Assembly: GCA_002366755.1 (NCBI GenBank)
Contig: DFBV01000018.1
Coordinates: 3,070-15,459 of the forward strand
Direction of reading: 5' to 3'
Length of the DNA: 12,390 nucleotides
Origin: Anaerolineales bacterium UBA3071
Lineage (GTDB): Bacteria > Chloroflexota > Anaerolineae > UBA3071
The notes below the pieces were generated by a model. The model did not search any database and was not told the DNA's origin. It was given only the letters and a program-made list of their open reading frames with translations. A program made the translations under genes and the position numbers. Positions 1-7,431 of this stretch are shown in pieces (position 1 is the first letter of the stretch; each line of letters begins with the position of its first letter).

Positions 1-1
1 C

Positions 2-3000
2 ACGCCGACGGGTGTGCCTCCCACATCTATGCCCACGGCGGTTCCGACCAACACGCCGACTAACACACCTACGGCCACGCCGACGGCCACGCCGACTAAC
101 ACACCTACGGCCACGCCCACCAACACGCCGACACCGACACCGACGCCGTTGCCTGCGGAGCTGGTGGTGGATAAGAGTGCCGACAGGGCCATCGTCTACA
201 AGGGAGAGTACGCCAACTTCACCATCAGGCTCACCAACAACGGCGGCGCGGGGCTCATCAATGTCCAAGTGGTGGACACGCTGCCTCACGACACGAGTGC
301 GGATAACATCAGCCACGGTGGCATCTTCGACGCTGTCACCGGGCAAATCACGTGGGCCGGGCTTACCTTGCCCGCGGGCGGGCAGCTTGTGCTCACCTAC
401 CGCTCCCACTACAGCGGCAGCGGCAGTTTCAGCTATGGCGAAGTCCTGACCAACACCGTCACCGCCAGCGGCGAGGACGAGTGGACCGGCCAGACGCTCA
501 CCGACAGCGCCCAAGAGAGCGTGGAGATACGGTATGCTTCCATCGGCGATACCGTCTTCCGCGACGAGGATGCCGACGGCGTGCAAGATGCAGGTGAGCC
601 AGGCATCTCTGGCGTGACGCTGGAACTGTGGCAAGACACGGATGGCGACGGCGTGTACGAGACCTATGTTGCCTCCGACAGCACTGACGCCAGCGGCCAA
701 TACCTGTTCGATGGTCTGCCATCGGGCGACTACCAGGTGCGAGTGCCCAGTCCGCCGGCCGGCCACAGCCTCACTACTGGCAATGAGCCCTACGATGTTT
801 CACTGGTCTCTGGCGAGCAGCACACGGACGCCGACTTCGGCTACTGGCAGCCCTCCAGCATCGGCGACCTTGTCTGGGAAGATGTGGACGCCGACGGGAC
901 ACAGGACGCTGGTGAGGACGGCATCGCCGGGGTGACGGTGGAACTGTACGATGGTGCCGGCAACCTAGTGGACACCACGATCACAGACGCCAACGGCTAT
1001 TACCAGTTCACCGGCCTGCTGCCCGGCGACTACTATGTGCTCTTCCAGCCTCCTGCCGGCTTCCTGCTCAGCCCCCAGAATGTTGGCAGCGACACCCAAG
1101 ATAGCGATGCCGACTCCGTAGGTCGCACACAGACCTTCAGCTTGGGCTTCGGCGAGAACGACCCCACCTGGGATGCAGGTATGTACGAACCTGCCTCCAT
1201 TGGCAACTTCGTGTGGCTTGATCAAGATGCCGATGGCACCCAAGAGGCGGGAGAGCCCGGCCTGAGTGGAGTACAGGTGCGGCTCTACGACAGTGCCGAC
1301 AATCTCATAGGCACCACAACCACGGACGGCAACGGCAACTACACTTTCTCTGGCCTGGATCCTGGCGACTATCATATCTGCGTCATCGACAGCCGCGAGG
1401 CTAGTCCGCAGGACGAAGGGGCTGACGATGTAGACAGCGACATCCACACTACCACCCGCTGCACCGTGAATACCACACTCGTCTCTGGCGAGAATGATAC
1501 GACCTGGGATGCTGGGTTGTACCAGTTCGCCTCGTTGGGCGACTATGTATGGTACGACTGGGATGCCGACGGCGAACAAGATGCCACAGAAGCGGGTGTC
1601 TCTGGCGTGCGTGTGGAGTTGTTCGATGCCATGGGAGTGTCGCAGGGGGTACGCATCACCGACGCTAATGGCAACTACCTATTCGCTGGCTTGGAGCCCC
1701 GCGACTACTATGTCTGCTTCACGCTTCCGGCCGGCTACATCTTCACAACCCGTGACGCTGCTGCCGACGATGTGGACAGCGATCCCGACCAGACGTCGGG
1801 CTGTACCATGGATACCGCGCTCATCTCCGGCGAACACGATCCTACATGGGATGCGGGGATCGTCTCGCTTCCGGCTGGCTTGGAGGTAGAGAAGGCCACC
1901 TCGGATGAGATCATCTACAAGGGCGGATACGCTTACTTCACCATCACTCTGCGCAACCCTGGCTGGACGGACCTGGTCAATGTCGAAGCGGTGGACTATC
2001 TGCCCGCCTGGGTGGGTGCAGATCACATCTCGCACGGCGGCGTCTTCGATGCCAGCACGCGCACCATCACCTGGGCGGGGCTCACGGTACCGGCGCAGGG
2101 GCAGCTCGTGCTCACCTCCCGCTCCTACTACAACGAGGAGAGCCCCTTCACCTATGATCAGGAACTGGTCAACAGAGTGGAGGTCAGTGGCGAGGACGAG
2201 CGCACTGGCGAGTCCTTGTCCTACAGCGACGAGGAGACCGTGCGCATCCATTGCGCCTCCCTCGGCGATACCGTCTGGTACGATCTGGACGGCGACGGGG
2301 TGCAGGATGCAAGCGAACCGGGCATCGAGGGCATCACGCTGGAGCTGTGGCAAGACACCGACTGGGACGGCGTGTTCGACACGCTGGTGGACACGATGGT
2401 CACTGACGCCAACGGCAACTATCTCTTCCAGTGCCTGGCCTACTATCACGGCCCGTACCAAGTGCGAGTAAGTGACCCGCCCGATGGTCACACGCTGACC
2501 ACGGCCAACGAGCCTTACGAGACCAACCTGGCTCCTGGACGGAGCGACTTGGATGCCGACTTTGGCTACCGACCGGTCTCCGGTTGCATCCACGGCATCG
2601 TCTGGTACGACGCAGACGAGAATGGCGTGCAGGATGCTGGCGAGGAGGGCATTCCCGGCGTAACAGTCATCATTACCGACGACAAGGGCAATGTCATCGC
2701 CGAGCTGATCACTGACGAGAGTGGCCGCTACAGCGTCTGCGATCTGGGGCCTGGCAACTACACCGTCACGGAGACCGACCCTCCAGGGTACATCTCCACC
2801 ACATCCAATGTGGTGAACATCACTCTGCCGCCCGGCGCCGATGGTGAGGCCAACTTCGGCGACGTGGAACCTCCGCCGGAGACGGGCTGCCTGGAAGGCA
2901 TCGTCTGGTTCGATGCCAATCATAATGGCGTGCAAGGTGCTGGCGAACCGGGCATCGAAGGAGTGACCGTCGAGGTCTACCCTGACTTCGACATGGATGG

Positions 3001-4165
3001 TGTGCCGGATAGCGCCGATCCCATCCACGTGCTGGTGACTGATCTCAACGGTGACTACGAGGTCTGCGGTCTCCAACCTGGCCAGTACATCGTGCGAGAG
3101 ACCGACCTACCTGGCTACGAGAGTACCACGCCCAACGAAGTCATCGTCACTGTGTCTAAAGGGGGACGCGACGAAGCCGACTTTGGCGATGTGGTGGCCA
3201 ATACCCCGACGCCGACCAGCACCCCGACAGAGATACCACCTACAGACACACCGACGCCAACGCCAACAAGCGTACCGCCGGAGGACACGCCGACACCAAC
3301 GCCAACGGAGGTACCACCTACAGACACACCGACGCCAACGACGACAGAGGAACCACCGGAGGACACACCGACACCAACGCCAACGGAGGTACCACCGGAG
3401 GACACGCCGACGCCGACACCGACTGAGGTATCGCCGACAGACACACCAACGCCGGCGCTGCCAGAAGATACCCCAACGCCTACGGCCACGCCTATATCGC
3501 CCATCGTCGAGGAGTGCATCACCGGCGTCGTCTTCGACGACCTCGACGGCGACGGCTGGCAGGATCCTGGCGAGCCAGGCATCCCCGGGGTGACCGTGAT
3601 CCTCTTCGACGACAAAGGGAACGAGATCGCCCGCACGGTGACTGATCAGACGGGTGGCTACGATTTCTGCGACATCCAAGCCGGTGAGTACGAGGTACTG
3701 CCGGATGTCCCCTGCATTGAGATTCCAGTGGGCTACGTGGAGGTCGTGCCTGGCGAAGAGATCCCCGATGTGGACCTCTCCGTCGTGCGCGATGACTGTG
3801 TTGTCGGCTTCCTATGGGATGACCTCGATGGCAATGGCTGGCGTGGGGTCGACGAACCACCACTCGTGAACGTGCCGGTGACCATCGTCGAAGGCGACGG
3901 TACAGAATACATCGTCTTCACCGACGAGAACGGCCGCTACGAACTGTGTGGCCTGCCGCCTTACGTCATCGTCACTATCTCGGTGAGTGGTGACTACGAG
4001 TGGACCACGCCGACCGAGGGCGACGCCCAGGTTGGCTGCCCCTCTCCCGGTTTCGGGCAGAAGCCGCCTCCGGGGGAGATCCCCGAGCCATCCACGCTGA
4101 TGCTCATGGGCTCCGGCCTGGCTGCTTTGGCCGAGTTCGTGCGGCGCCTGCGCAAGCATCGCTAG
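2..4165 (+). CDS. Giant SdrD_B/DUF11 surface protein with PEP-CTERM-like tail (5' partial)
   Basis: The frame is open to the left window edge, so the true start and any signal peptide lie outside. Residue numbers below count the GTG at 14 as 1. Seen in order: a Thr-Pro linker (to about 45); a DUF11-like domain (48-174); four SdrD_B-like domains starting near 175, 281, 394 and 506; a second DUF11-like domain (619-747); SdrD_B-like domains near 748, 858 and 959; a second Thr-Pro linker (1063-1163); two more SdrD_B-like domains near 1168 and 1262; and a tail with P1357-E-P-S-T, a short hydrophobic stretch and RRLRKHR at the end. Most SdrD_B units carry an acidic DxDxDG..D..E loop, which in this family can bind calcium. 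The tail matches the layout of PEP-CTERM signals, which exosortases process. Likely role: an extended adhesin or surface-layer protein. The function is inferred and no enzyme domain was seen. The last four SdrD_B units carry paired cysteines. Confidence 0.93.
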   Translation, partial: TPTGVPPTSMPTAVPTNTPTNTPTATPTATPTNTPTATPTNTPTPTPTPLPAELVVDKSADRAIVYKGEYANFTIRLTNNGGAGLINVQVVDTLPHDTSADNISHGGIFDAVTGQITWAGLTLPAGGQLVLTYRSHYSGSGSFSYGEVLTNTVTASGEDEWTGQTLTDSAQESVEIRYASIGDTVFRDEDADGVQDAGEPGISGVTLELWQDTDGDGVYETYVASDSTDASGQYLFDGLPSGDYQVRVPSPPAGHSLTTGNEPYDVSLVSGEQHTDADFGYWQPSSIGDLVWEDVDADGTQDAGEDGIAGVTVELYDGAGNLVDTTITDANGYYQFTGLLPGDYYVLFQPPAGFLLSPQNVGSDTQDSDADSVGRTQTFSLGFGENDPTWDAGMYEPASIGNFVWLDQDADGTQEAGEPGLSGVQVRLYDSADNLIGTTTTDGNGNYTFSGLDPGDYHICVIDSREASPQDEGADDVDSDIHTTTRCTVNTTLVSGENDTTWDAGLYQFASLGDYVWYDWDADGEQDATEAGVSGVRVELFDAMGVSQGVRITDANGNYLFAGLEPRDYYVCFTLPAGYIFTTRDAAADDVDSDPDQTSGCTMDTALISGEHDPTWDAGIVSLPAGLEVEKATSDEIIYKGGYAYFTITLRNPGWTDLVNVEAVDYLPAWVGADHISHGGVFDASTRTITWAGLTVPAQGQLVLTSRSYYNEESPFTYDQELVNRVEVSGEDERTGESLSYSDEETVRIHCASLGDTVWYDLDGDGVQDASEPGIEGITLELWQDTDWDGVFDTLVDTMVTDANGNYLFQCLAYYHGPYQVRVSDPPDGHTLTTANEPYETNLAPGRSDLDADFGYRPVSGCIHGIVWYDADENGVQDAGEEGIPGVTVIITDDKGNVIAELITDESGRYSVCDLGPGNYTVTETDPPGYISTTSNVVNITLPPGADGEANFGDVEPPPETGCLEGIVWFDANHNGVQGAGEPGIEGVTVEVYPDFDMDGVPDSADPIHVLVTDLNGDYEVCGLQPGQYIVRETDLPGYESTTPNEVIVTVSKGGRDEADFGDVVANTPTPTSTPTEIPPTDTPTPTPTSVPPEDTPTPTPTEVPPTDTPTPTTTEEPPEDTPTPTPTEVPPEDTPTPTPTEVSPTDTPTPALPEDTPTPTATPISPIVEECITGVVFDDLDGDGWQDPGEPGIPGVTVILFDDKGNEIARTVTDQTGGYDFCDIQAGEYEVLPDVPCIEIPVGYVEVVPGEEIPDVDLSVVRDDCVVGFLWDDLDGNGWRGVDEPPLVNVPVTIVEGDGTEYIVFTDENGRYELCGLPPYVIVTISVSGDYEWTTPTEGDAQVGCPSPGFGQKPPPGEIPEPSTLMLMGSGLAALAEFVRRLRKHR
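3200..3500 (+). repeat. Low-complexity repeats encoding a Thr-Pro-rich linker
   Basis: Degenerate repeats rich in ACACCGACGCCAACGCC-type codons encode units such as PPTDTPTPTPTEV and PPEDTPTPTPTEV (residues about 1063-1163 of the giant surface protein). The unit changes between PPTD and PPED. The linker separates the first seven SdrD_B domains from the last two. It would act as a stiff extended spacer and is a likely site of O-glycosylation; that is inference. Similar linkers occur at the start of this window and in the genes at 5571, 8849 and 10131. Confidence 0.85.
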
Positions 4166-4173
4166 ACTCGTTC

Positions 4174-4205
4174 CTGGGCAGGGGCAGTTCAACGCCCCTG
4201 TCCAG
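4174..4205 (+). terminator. 12-bp GC-rich hairpin just after the giant surface gene
   Basis: The arms 4174-4185 and 4194-4205 pair over 12 bp with one G-U pair and an 8-base loop. The hairpin starts 9 bases after the stop codon. No U-tract follows directly, so it may act as a 3' stabiliser or form a two-hairpin termination region with the next stem-loop. Confidence 0.55.
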
Positions 4206-4222
4206 TTCCCAACGCTGGTGAC

Positions 4223-4245
4223 CACAACAAGCCAATCTTGTTGTG
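4223..4245 (+). terminator. 9-bp hairpin followed by a pyrimidine/T-rich run
   Basis: CACAACAAG (4223-4231) and CTTGTTGTG (4237-4245) are perfect inverse complements around the loop CCAAT. The next bases to about 4269 are T/C-rich with several TTT runs, resembling an imperfect intrinsic terminator for the giant surface gene. Confidence 0.5.
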
Positions 4246-4330
4246 CTTCATCTTTTCTTTCTTCTCCTTGAAAGGGGGATAGCTGTCCAGATCAACGGGG
4301 AGAATAGAAGACCAATAAAGAACGCTCTGC

Positions 4331-4361
4331 GCTTGGGGAAGGCTGGACCCCTTCCCCGAGC
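4331..4361 (+). promoter_or_regulatory. 12-bp hairpin in the leader of the lipoprotein gene
   Basis: GGGGAAGG (4335-4342) pairs with CCTTCCCC (4350-4357) around a 7-base loop. The stem extends outward four more pairs, one of them G-U. It ends 19 bases before the Shine-Dalgarno at 4381, so it probably lies in the 5' leader and could affect mRNA stability or readthrough. No known riboswitch class was recognised. Confidence 0.4.
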
Positions 4362-4380
4362 CGAGATCAACGACAAAACT

Positions 4381-4387
4381 GGAGGAG
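4381..4387 (+). promoter_or_regulatory. Shine-Dalgarno that fixes a TTG start
   Basis: GGAGGAG lies 5 bases before TTG at 4393. That TTG begins a canonical lipoprotein signal peptide, so it is preferred over the TTG at 4243, which would put 50 non-signal-like residues in front of it. Confidence 0.75.
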
Positions 4388-4392
4388 TAACC

Positions 4393-5559
4393 TTGTTTCG
4401 TTTTCGTTTGCACACTAGCATTTTGATCATCGTTGTCTTGCTACTCTCCGCCTGTGCGCTGCCGAGGGTTGAGCAGAAGGCAGAGCGGGCCGCCGCCGTA
4501 CCCGAACAGGAAGAGAGCCCCACGGCCATGCCCGAACAGGAAGAAGCGGATATGCCCGTCGCCACAGTCGAACGGGAAGCGAAGGCAGCGCCCGCGACGG
4601 CAACGCCGCAGAAAGAAGCGGATATGCCCGTCGCCACGGTCGAGCAGGAAGCGAAGGCTGCGCCCGCAACGCCGTTCGAGGTGGCCAAGGCAACGCCGCA
4701 GAAAGAAGCGGGGCAACGAGAGGCCAGCACCGGCGTCACCAGCCGCCAACGGCAAGCCGTCTGGCCCCAAGATGTCTACCCCGTAGATGTGATCGCCGAG
4801 CACCCCACCGGCCTCACCTTTACCGTGCGGGAGATGCGCATCGAGGAAAAGGGCCTGATCATCGCCTGGGAGGCTACGAACCGCAGCGATAAAGCCTTGG
4901 AACTGAAGAGCAAGGAAGGCGAGCCCCCGCTGTTGCAGGACAACACGGGGCGGATATACGAGTATGGGAACTGGCCCACGGGGGAGACTTTGGCTGTGGA
5001 GCCTGGCGAGCAGGTGGAGGGGGAGTGGGCCTTTGGCCTGCCGGCCTTCGATGCCTACCGCCTCCGGCTGGGGCTGAACCTGCTCCACGCTGCGCTGGGC
5101 ATCGGCCTGCCCAGTTCGCACGCTTCTTTCTGGAGCGACCCCTGGGAGTTGCCCAATCCGGATTGGCCACAGCGGGAGCTAGTCGCTGCCGCCGAGGACG
5201 TGGCTGAGGTGCAGGTGGATAAGCTCACGGTGGCCATCAGAAGCGTCCAGGTCGAGCCGACACACGCGGTCATCTGGCTTAGAGCCAGCATGGACGAGGG
5301 GGACATACGGGATACAGCCACCCTGGCCTGGCAGTCGAGCCCCGAGCTGCAGGGGGATCGTCGCTACGTGCTCGACGAGTGGAGCCTGGAGGAGTGGCCC
5401 CAGCACATAGGCATCGTGACCCCCGGCCAGGCATGGGAAGCAGGTCTGATCTTCTATCCCGCGCCGCAGGAGGGGGAGGAGTTGACGCTGACCCTGAACC
5501 CCGATCCGACCTTGTTGGAAAGAGAGCCCATCGTGGTGATCACCTTTACCTCACCGTAG
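4393..5559 (+). CDS. Lipoprotein with Glu/Ala/Pro repeats and two beta-rich domains
   Basis: The product is 388 residues and unrecognised by family name. It begins with a basic n-region (MFRFRLH), a hydrophobic core (10-18) and the lipobox L18-S-A-C21, so it should be lipidated at C21 and held on the outer face of the membrane. Residues about 27-120 form a charged Glu/Ala/Pro/Lys spacer with a duplicated 19-residue block (contains ADMPVATVE, then EAKAAPAT). The rest looks like two beta-sandwich segments: about 132-230 and 275-385. The first has a pattern (LTFTVREMRIEEKGLIIAWEA, then a hydrophobic acceptor region) loosely like DUF4352-type extracellular immunoglobulin-like domains; this is tentative. 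The stop lies 11 bases before the next start, so it probably leads the seven-gene run. A structural or chaperone role at the cell surface is a guess. Confidence 0.88.
   Translation: MFRFRLHTSILIIVVLLLSACALPRVEQKAERAAAVPEQEESPTAMPEQEEADMPVATVEREAKAAPATATPQKEADMPVATVEQEAKAAPATPFEVAKATPQKEAGQREASTGVTSRQRQAVWPQDVYPVDVIAEHPTGLTFTVREMRIEEKGLIIAWEATNRSDKALELKSKEGEPPLLQDNTGRIYEYGNWPTGETLAVEPGEQVEGEWAFGLPAFDAYRLRLGLNLLHAALGIGLPSSHASFWSDPWELPNPDWPQRELVAAAEDVAEVQVDKLTVAIRSVQVEPTHAVIWLRASMDEGDIRDTATLAWQSSPELQGDRRYVLDEWSLEEWPQHIGIVTPGQAWEAGLIFYPAPQEGEELTLTLNPDPTLLEREPIVVITFTSP
4543..4710 (+). repeat. In-frame tandem repeat, period 72 bp
   Basis: A 57-base block at 4543-4599 recurs with few changes at 4615-4671, a period of 72 bases (24 codons). 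The block junction CAACGCCGCAGAAAGAAGCG (4601-4620) recurs exactly at 4691-4710 after an 18-base insertion. It encodes the charged spacer of the lipoprotein, so copy number may vary among strains. Confidence 0.8.
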
Positions 5560-5570
5560 GAGAGCGCTCA

Positions 5571-7004
5571 ATGCGTTCCGCTGTCGTCTGTTCCCTGGTA
5601 GTCGTCGCCTGCCTGTGCGTGTACCTGTCTGCGTGCGTACACCTGTCTGCGTGCGTACACGCACAGGCAGACGCACGCAGACAGGCCGGCCTGCATGTGC
5701 TCTGGCAGACAGGCCTGCTGCTGCTCGTGGCTCCTGGTGGCCAAGCGGCGGTGGCTGCGCCCACCTTCGTCGTGGTCACGGCTACGCCTGTGCCGACGCA
5801 GCCACCGCCTACGGCTTGTCCCTACACCCCTGTCCCCACACCGGACTGGGGTGAGCCAGAAGAACCGGAGCCCGATCCTCCAACGGCGACACCGACGCCG
5901 GCCTGGGGTGAGGTGGTGATCTTCGCTTGGCGGGATAGCAACGGCAATGGCCTGCAAGACGAGGGAGAGACGGGCTGGGGTGGGTTGAGTGTAGTCGTAT
6001 TGGGAGAACCATTCCATCTCGACGAAACTGGTTCTTGGAGTGGTGCGTACCCACCAGGGCGCATTTCCCTTTCCGTTCACATCCCAGAGGGCCACTTCGC
6101 CACCACCACGCCGGCCCTGGAGACAGAGATCACGTCAGGAGGGCTGGTGGCGCTGCGCGTGGGGATCGCGCCGCCTCCGACGCCGACAGCAACGCCAACG
6201 GATACACCAACGGCCACACCGACCAGGACACCACGGCCGCCCAAGGAGGTGCCTGTGGTCATCCCGCCCATGGCGACGGACACCCCAATGCCAACGGACA
6301 CAGCGACGGCGACGGCAACGAGCACACCTACAGCCACGCCAACGTCGACGGATACGCCAACGGTAACGCCTCTGACCTTGCCGTTGATCTTAGCAGAAGC
6401 AGAGGACGAAATGACACCGTTTCCAATCTACGAGTTCTTTCTGATCATGGGCCTGCTGGCCCTGGCCGTGCTGCTCGCCGGCGAGCGGGTGCGGGCGAGC
6501 CTATTCCGCCAGGGGCAGTCTCAATATGCTCTGGCCTTGCAGCAGCTGGCCCTGCAGCGAGCCTCGCTGGGACGCACCATCGCCGTTCCCGCCGAGGGCC
6601 TCGTGGCCACCGCCAATCAGATCGTCTTCGATGTCTTGGGCGAGCCAGCGGGTATCGATCAGCTCTTCGACGTGAGCGCGGAGGTCCCGCTGAGCATGAC
6701 CTTCGCCCACCAGCAGCGACGCTTCTTCACCTTCACGCCGCAGCCGGACAAGGCGCGGTCGCTCTATCCTCGTGGCCACTGGTTCATGGTGGACGCCTTG
6801 ATGGCACCCCCCTTCGTTACCGAGGAACTGGCCGCCGCCTACGACACGGCGCTGAGCAGCAAGCGACCGGGCGAACCGTCCCTGCTTCCCCGCTCCGAAC
6901 AGTGGGGGCTGGTGATCTGGGAGCCACAGCGAGAGGGGCAACCCTGGTGGCGGCTGCGGACGAACCGCTGGTGGGTGCGCAGGGCAAGAGAGGTAGGGGC
7001 ATGA
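5571..7004 (+). CDS. Single-pass membrane protein: SdrD_B-like domain outside, unknown domain inside
   Basis: ATG at 5571 is chosen because a GGAG (5559-5562) lies 8 bases upstream; the frame extends into the previous gene but that extension is not needed. The product is 477 residues. Residues 1-63 are hydrophobic and odd, with two LSAC lipobox-like motifs (C22 and C28) encoded by a repeat element, then a second hydrophobic run ending in AVAA. Next come a Pro/Thr linker (65-112), one SdrD_B-like domain (113 to about 196, with the acidic loop DSNGNGLQDEGE), a long TPTAT linker, and a clear transmembrane helix (about 286-304). The final 170 residues are soluble and end in a Trp/Arg-rich stretch; no family was recognised. 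If the N-terminus is exported, the C-terminal domain is cytoplasmic, which would suit a surface-to-cytoplasm anchor or sensor. That is inference. It overlaps the next gene by 4 bases (ATGA). Confidence 0.87.
   Translation: MRSAVVCSLVVVACLCVYLSACVHLSACVHAQADARRQAGLHVLWQTGLLLLVAPGGQAAVAAPTFVVVTATPVPTQPPPTACPYTPVPTPDWGEPEEPEPDPPTATPTPAWGEVVIFAWRDSNGNGLQDEGETGWGGLSVVVLGEPFHLDETGSWSGAYPPGRISLSVHIPEGHFATTTPALETEITSGGLVALRVGIAPPPTPTATPTDTPTATPTRTPRPPKEVPVVIPPMATDTPMPTDTATATATSTPTATPTSTDTPTVTPLTLPLILAEAEDEMTPFPIYEFFLIMGLLALAVLLAGERVRASLFRQGQSQYALALQQLALQRASLGRTIAVPAEGLVATANQIVFDVLGEPAGIDQLFDVSAEVPLSMTFAHQQRRFFTFTPQPDKARSLYPRGHWFMVDALMAPPFVTEELAAAYDTALSSKRPGEPSLLPRSEQWGLVIWEPQREGQPWWRLRTNRWWVRRAREVGA
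5609..5685 (+). repeat. Compound inverted/direct repeat element inside a coding sequence
   Basis: ACCTGTCTGCGTGCGTAC occurs twice in tandem (5623-5640 and 5641-5658). CTGCCTGTGCGTGTAC (5609-5624) is the perfect inverse complement of 5655-5670. CCTGTCTGCGTGCG (5642-5655) is the inverse complement of 5672-5685. The layout is A-B-B-A'-B'. A further GGCAGACAGGCC lies at 5704-5715. A related element lies at 11219-11262, so this is a dispersed repeat family. Here it stays in frame and encodes the odd N-terminus of the gene at 5571. Confidence 0.85.
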
Positions 7005-7210
7005 AACGTTCCTATGCACTCACCCTCAATGACCAAGAGCCAGAGCAGGCAGAGCTTATAGCCTTCTTGGACGAAGTGCCCAAAGGCTATCGGGTTCGCG
7101 TGTTGCGGGCCATGCTTTTGGAGGCGCTGGAGAAACGCGAGAGGTGGGACCGGGTCTTGAAAGATCTCAGAACCACTTTGGAGGAGATGGGGCCGTGGGG
7201 ATCCAGCTAG
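7001..7210 (+). CDS. Small ParR/ribbon-helix-helix-like protein
   Basis: A 69-residue protein whose ATG overlaps the previous stop (ATGA), which implies translational coupling. The start MKRSYALTLN, then DQEPEQAELIAFLDEVPKG, then VLRAMLLEALEKRE resembles the beta-strand, helix, turn, helix layout of small ParR/StbB-like ribbon-helix-helix proteins that sit beside actin-like ParM genes. The match is by pattern only and no ParM is visible here. It could instead be a small regulator or adaptor of the neighbouring membrane proteins. The C-terminus (EEMGPWGSS) overlaps the start of the next gene by 16 bases. The gene is real by coupling and spacing; the family call is weak. Confidence 0.72.
   Translation: MKRSYALTLNDQEPEQAELIAFLDEVPKGYRVRVLRAMLLEALEKRERWDRVLKDLRTTLEEMGPWGSS
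7181..7187 (+). promoter_or_regulatory. Shine-Dalgarno that fixes a GTG start
   Basis: GGAGGAG lies 7 bases before GTG at 7195, inside the end of the preceding gene. It favours GTG 7195 over GTG 7144, which lies deep within that gene. Confidence 0.65.
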
Positions 7211-7431
7211 GCGAAGCCTCTCTAGCCGATGTGGCCAGAGAGTTGCACCGGCGGGCCAGGAAGACCTGCTCCCACTGCGGCGGCTATGGGCATGTGTGTC
7301 CCCCGGAGCACACGAGCTCTGCGATGGCCAACGCCTCGACCTGCGCCCGCTGCGGTGGGACGGGATACGAACCGTGGCCGGAGCTTTATGCTCTGGCAGC
7401 GCAGTTGGAACGATTGGGAAAAGAACGATGA
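7195..7431 (+). CDS. Small four-cysteine zinc-ribbon protein (DnaJ-type CxxCGGxG)
   Basis: A 78-residue protein read from GTG 7195. It holds C25-S-H-C28-GGYG and C50-A-R-C53-GGTG, the paired CxxCGxG signature of DnaJ-type zinc fingers, with an extra C35. Helical segments lie on both sides (LADVARELHRRAR and ELYALAAQLERLGKER). There is no J domain, so it is not DnaJ; a stand-alone zinc-binding adaptor or chaperone-like module is plausible. It overlaps the preceding gene by 16 bases and the following prepilin peptidase by 4 bases (ATGA), so the three should be co-translated. Whether it assists pilin processing is inference from position only. Confidence 0.78.
   Translation: MGIQLGEASLADVARELHRRARKTCSHCGGYGHVCPPEHTSSAMANASTCARCGGTGYEPWPELYALAAQLERLGKER

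Noticed and set aside
1679..3076. A 465-codon open frame on the minus strand
   Set aside because: It lies wholly antisense to the SdrD_B domains of the giant protein. It arises from the codon bias of the repeated domains, and its translation shows no domain and no plausible start region.
3200..3500. Regularly repeated DNA that could suggest a CRISPR array
   Set aside because: The repeats are degenerate, keep the reading frame and encode Thr-Pro units. There are no unique spacers of constant length and no cas genes.
3107..3679. Minus-strand frames rich in VGVGVGVSVGG and RRWRWC
   Set aside because: These are the reverse translations of the Thr-Pro linker repeats and have no independent support.
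4268..4296. A possible -35 box TTGAAA in front of the lipoprotein gene
   Set aside because: At 17 bases downstream the hexamer is ATCAAC, a poor -10, so the promoter is not supported.
4243..4392. A 50-residue N-terminal extension of the lipoprotein gene from TTG 4243
   Set aside because: It would place the lipobox signal peptide internally, and TTG 4393 has a far better Shine-Dalgarno.
6035..7000. An alternative + frame rich in Asn/Gly/His repeats in front of the small gene at 7001
   Set aside because: It is the shadow frame of the T/P linker in the gene at 5571. Only the part from ATG 7001 has a coupled start and non-repetitive sequence.
7001..7210. Reading the ParR-like gene as evidence of a plasmid or integrated element
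   Set aside because: No ParM, replication, integrase or attachment site is visible, and the gene is embedded in a surface/pilus operon.
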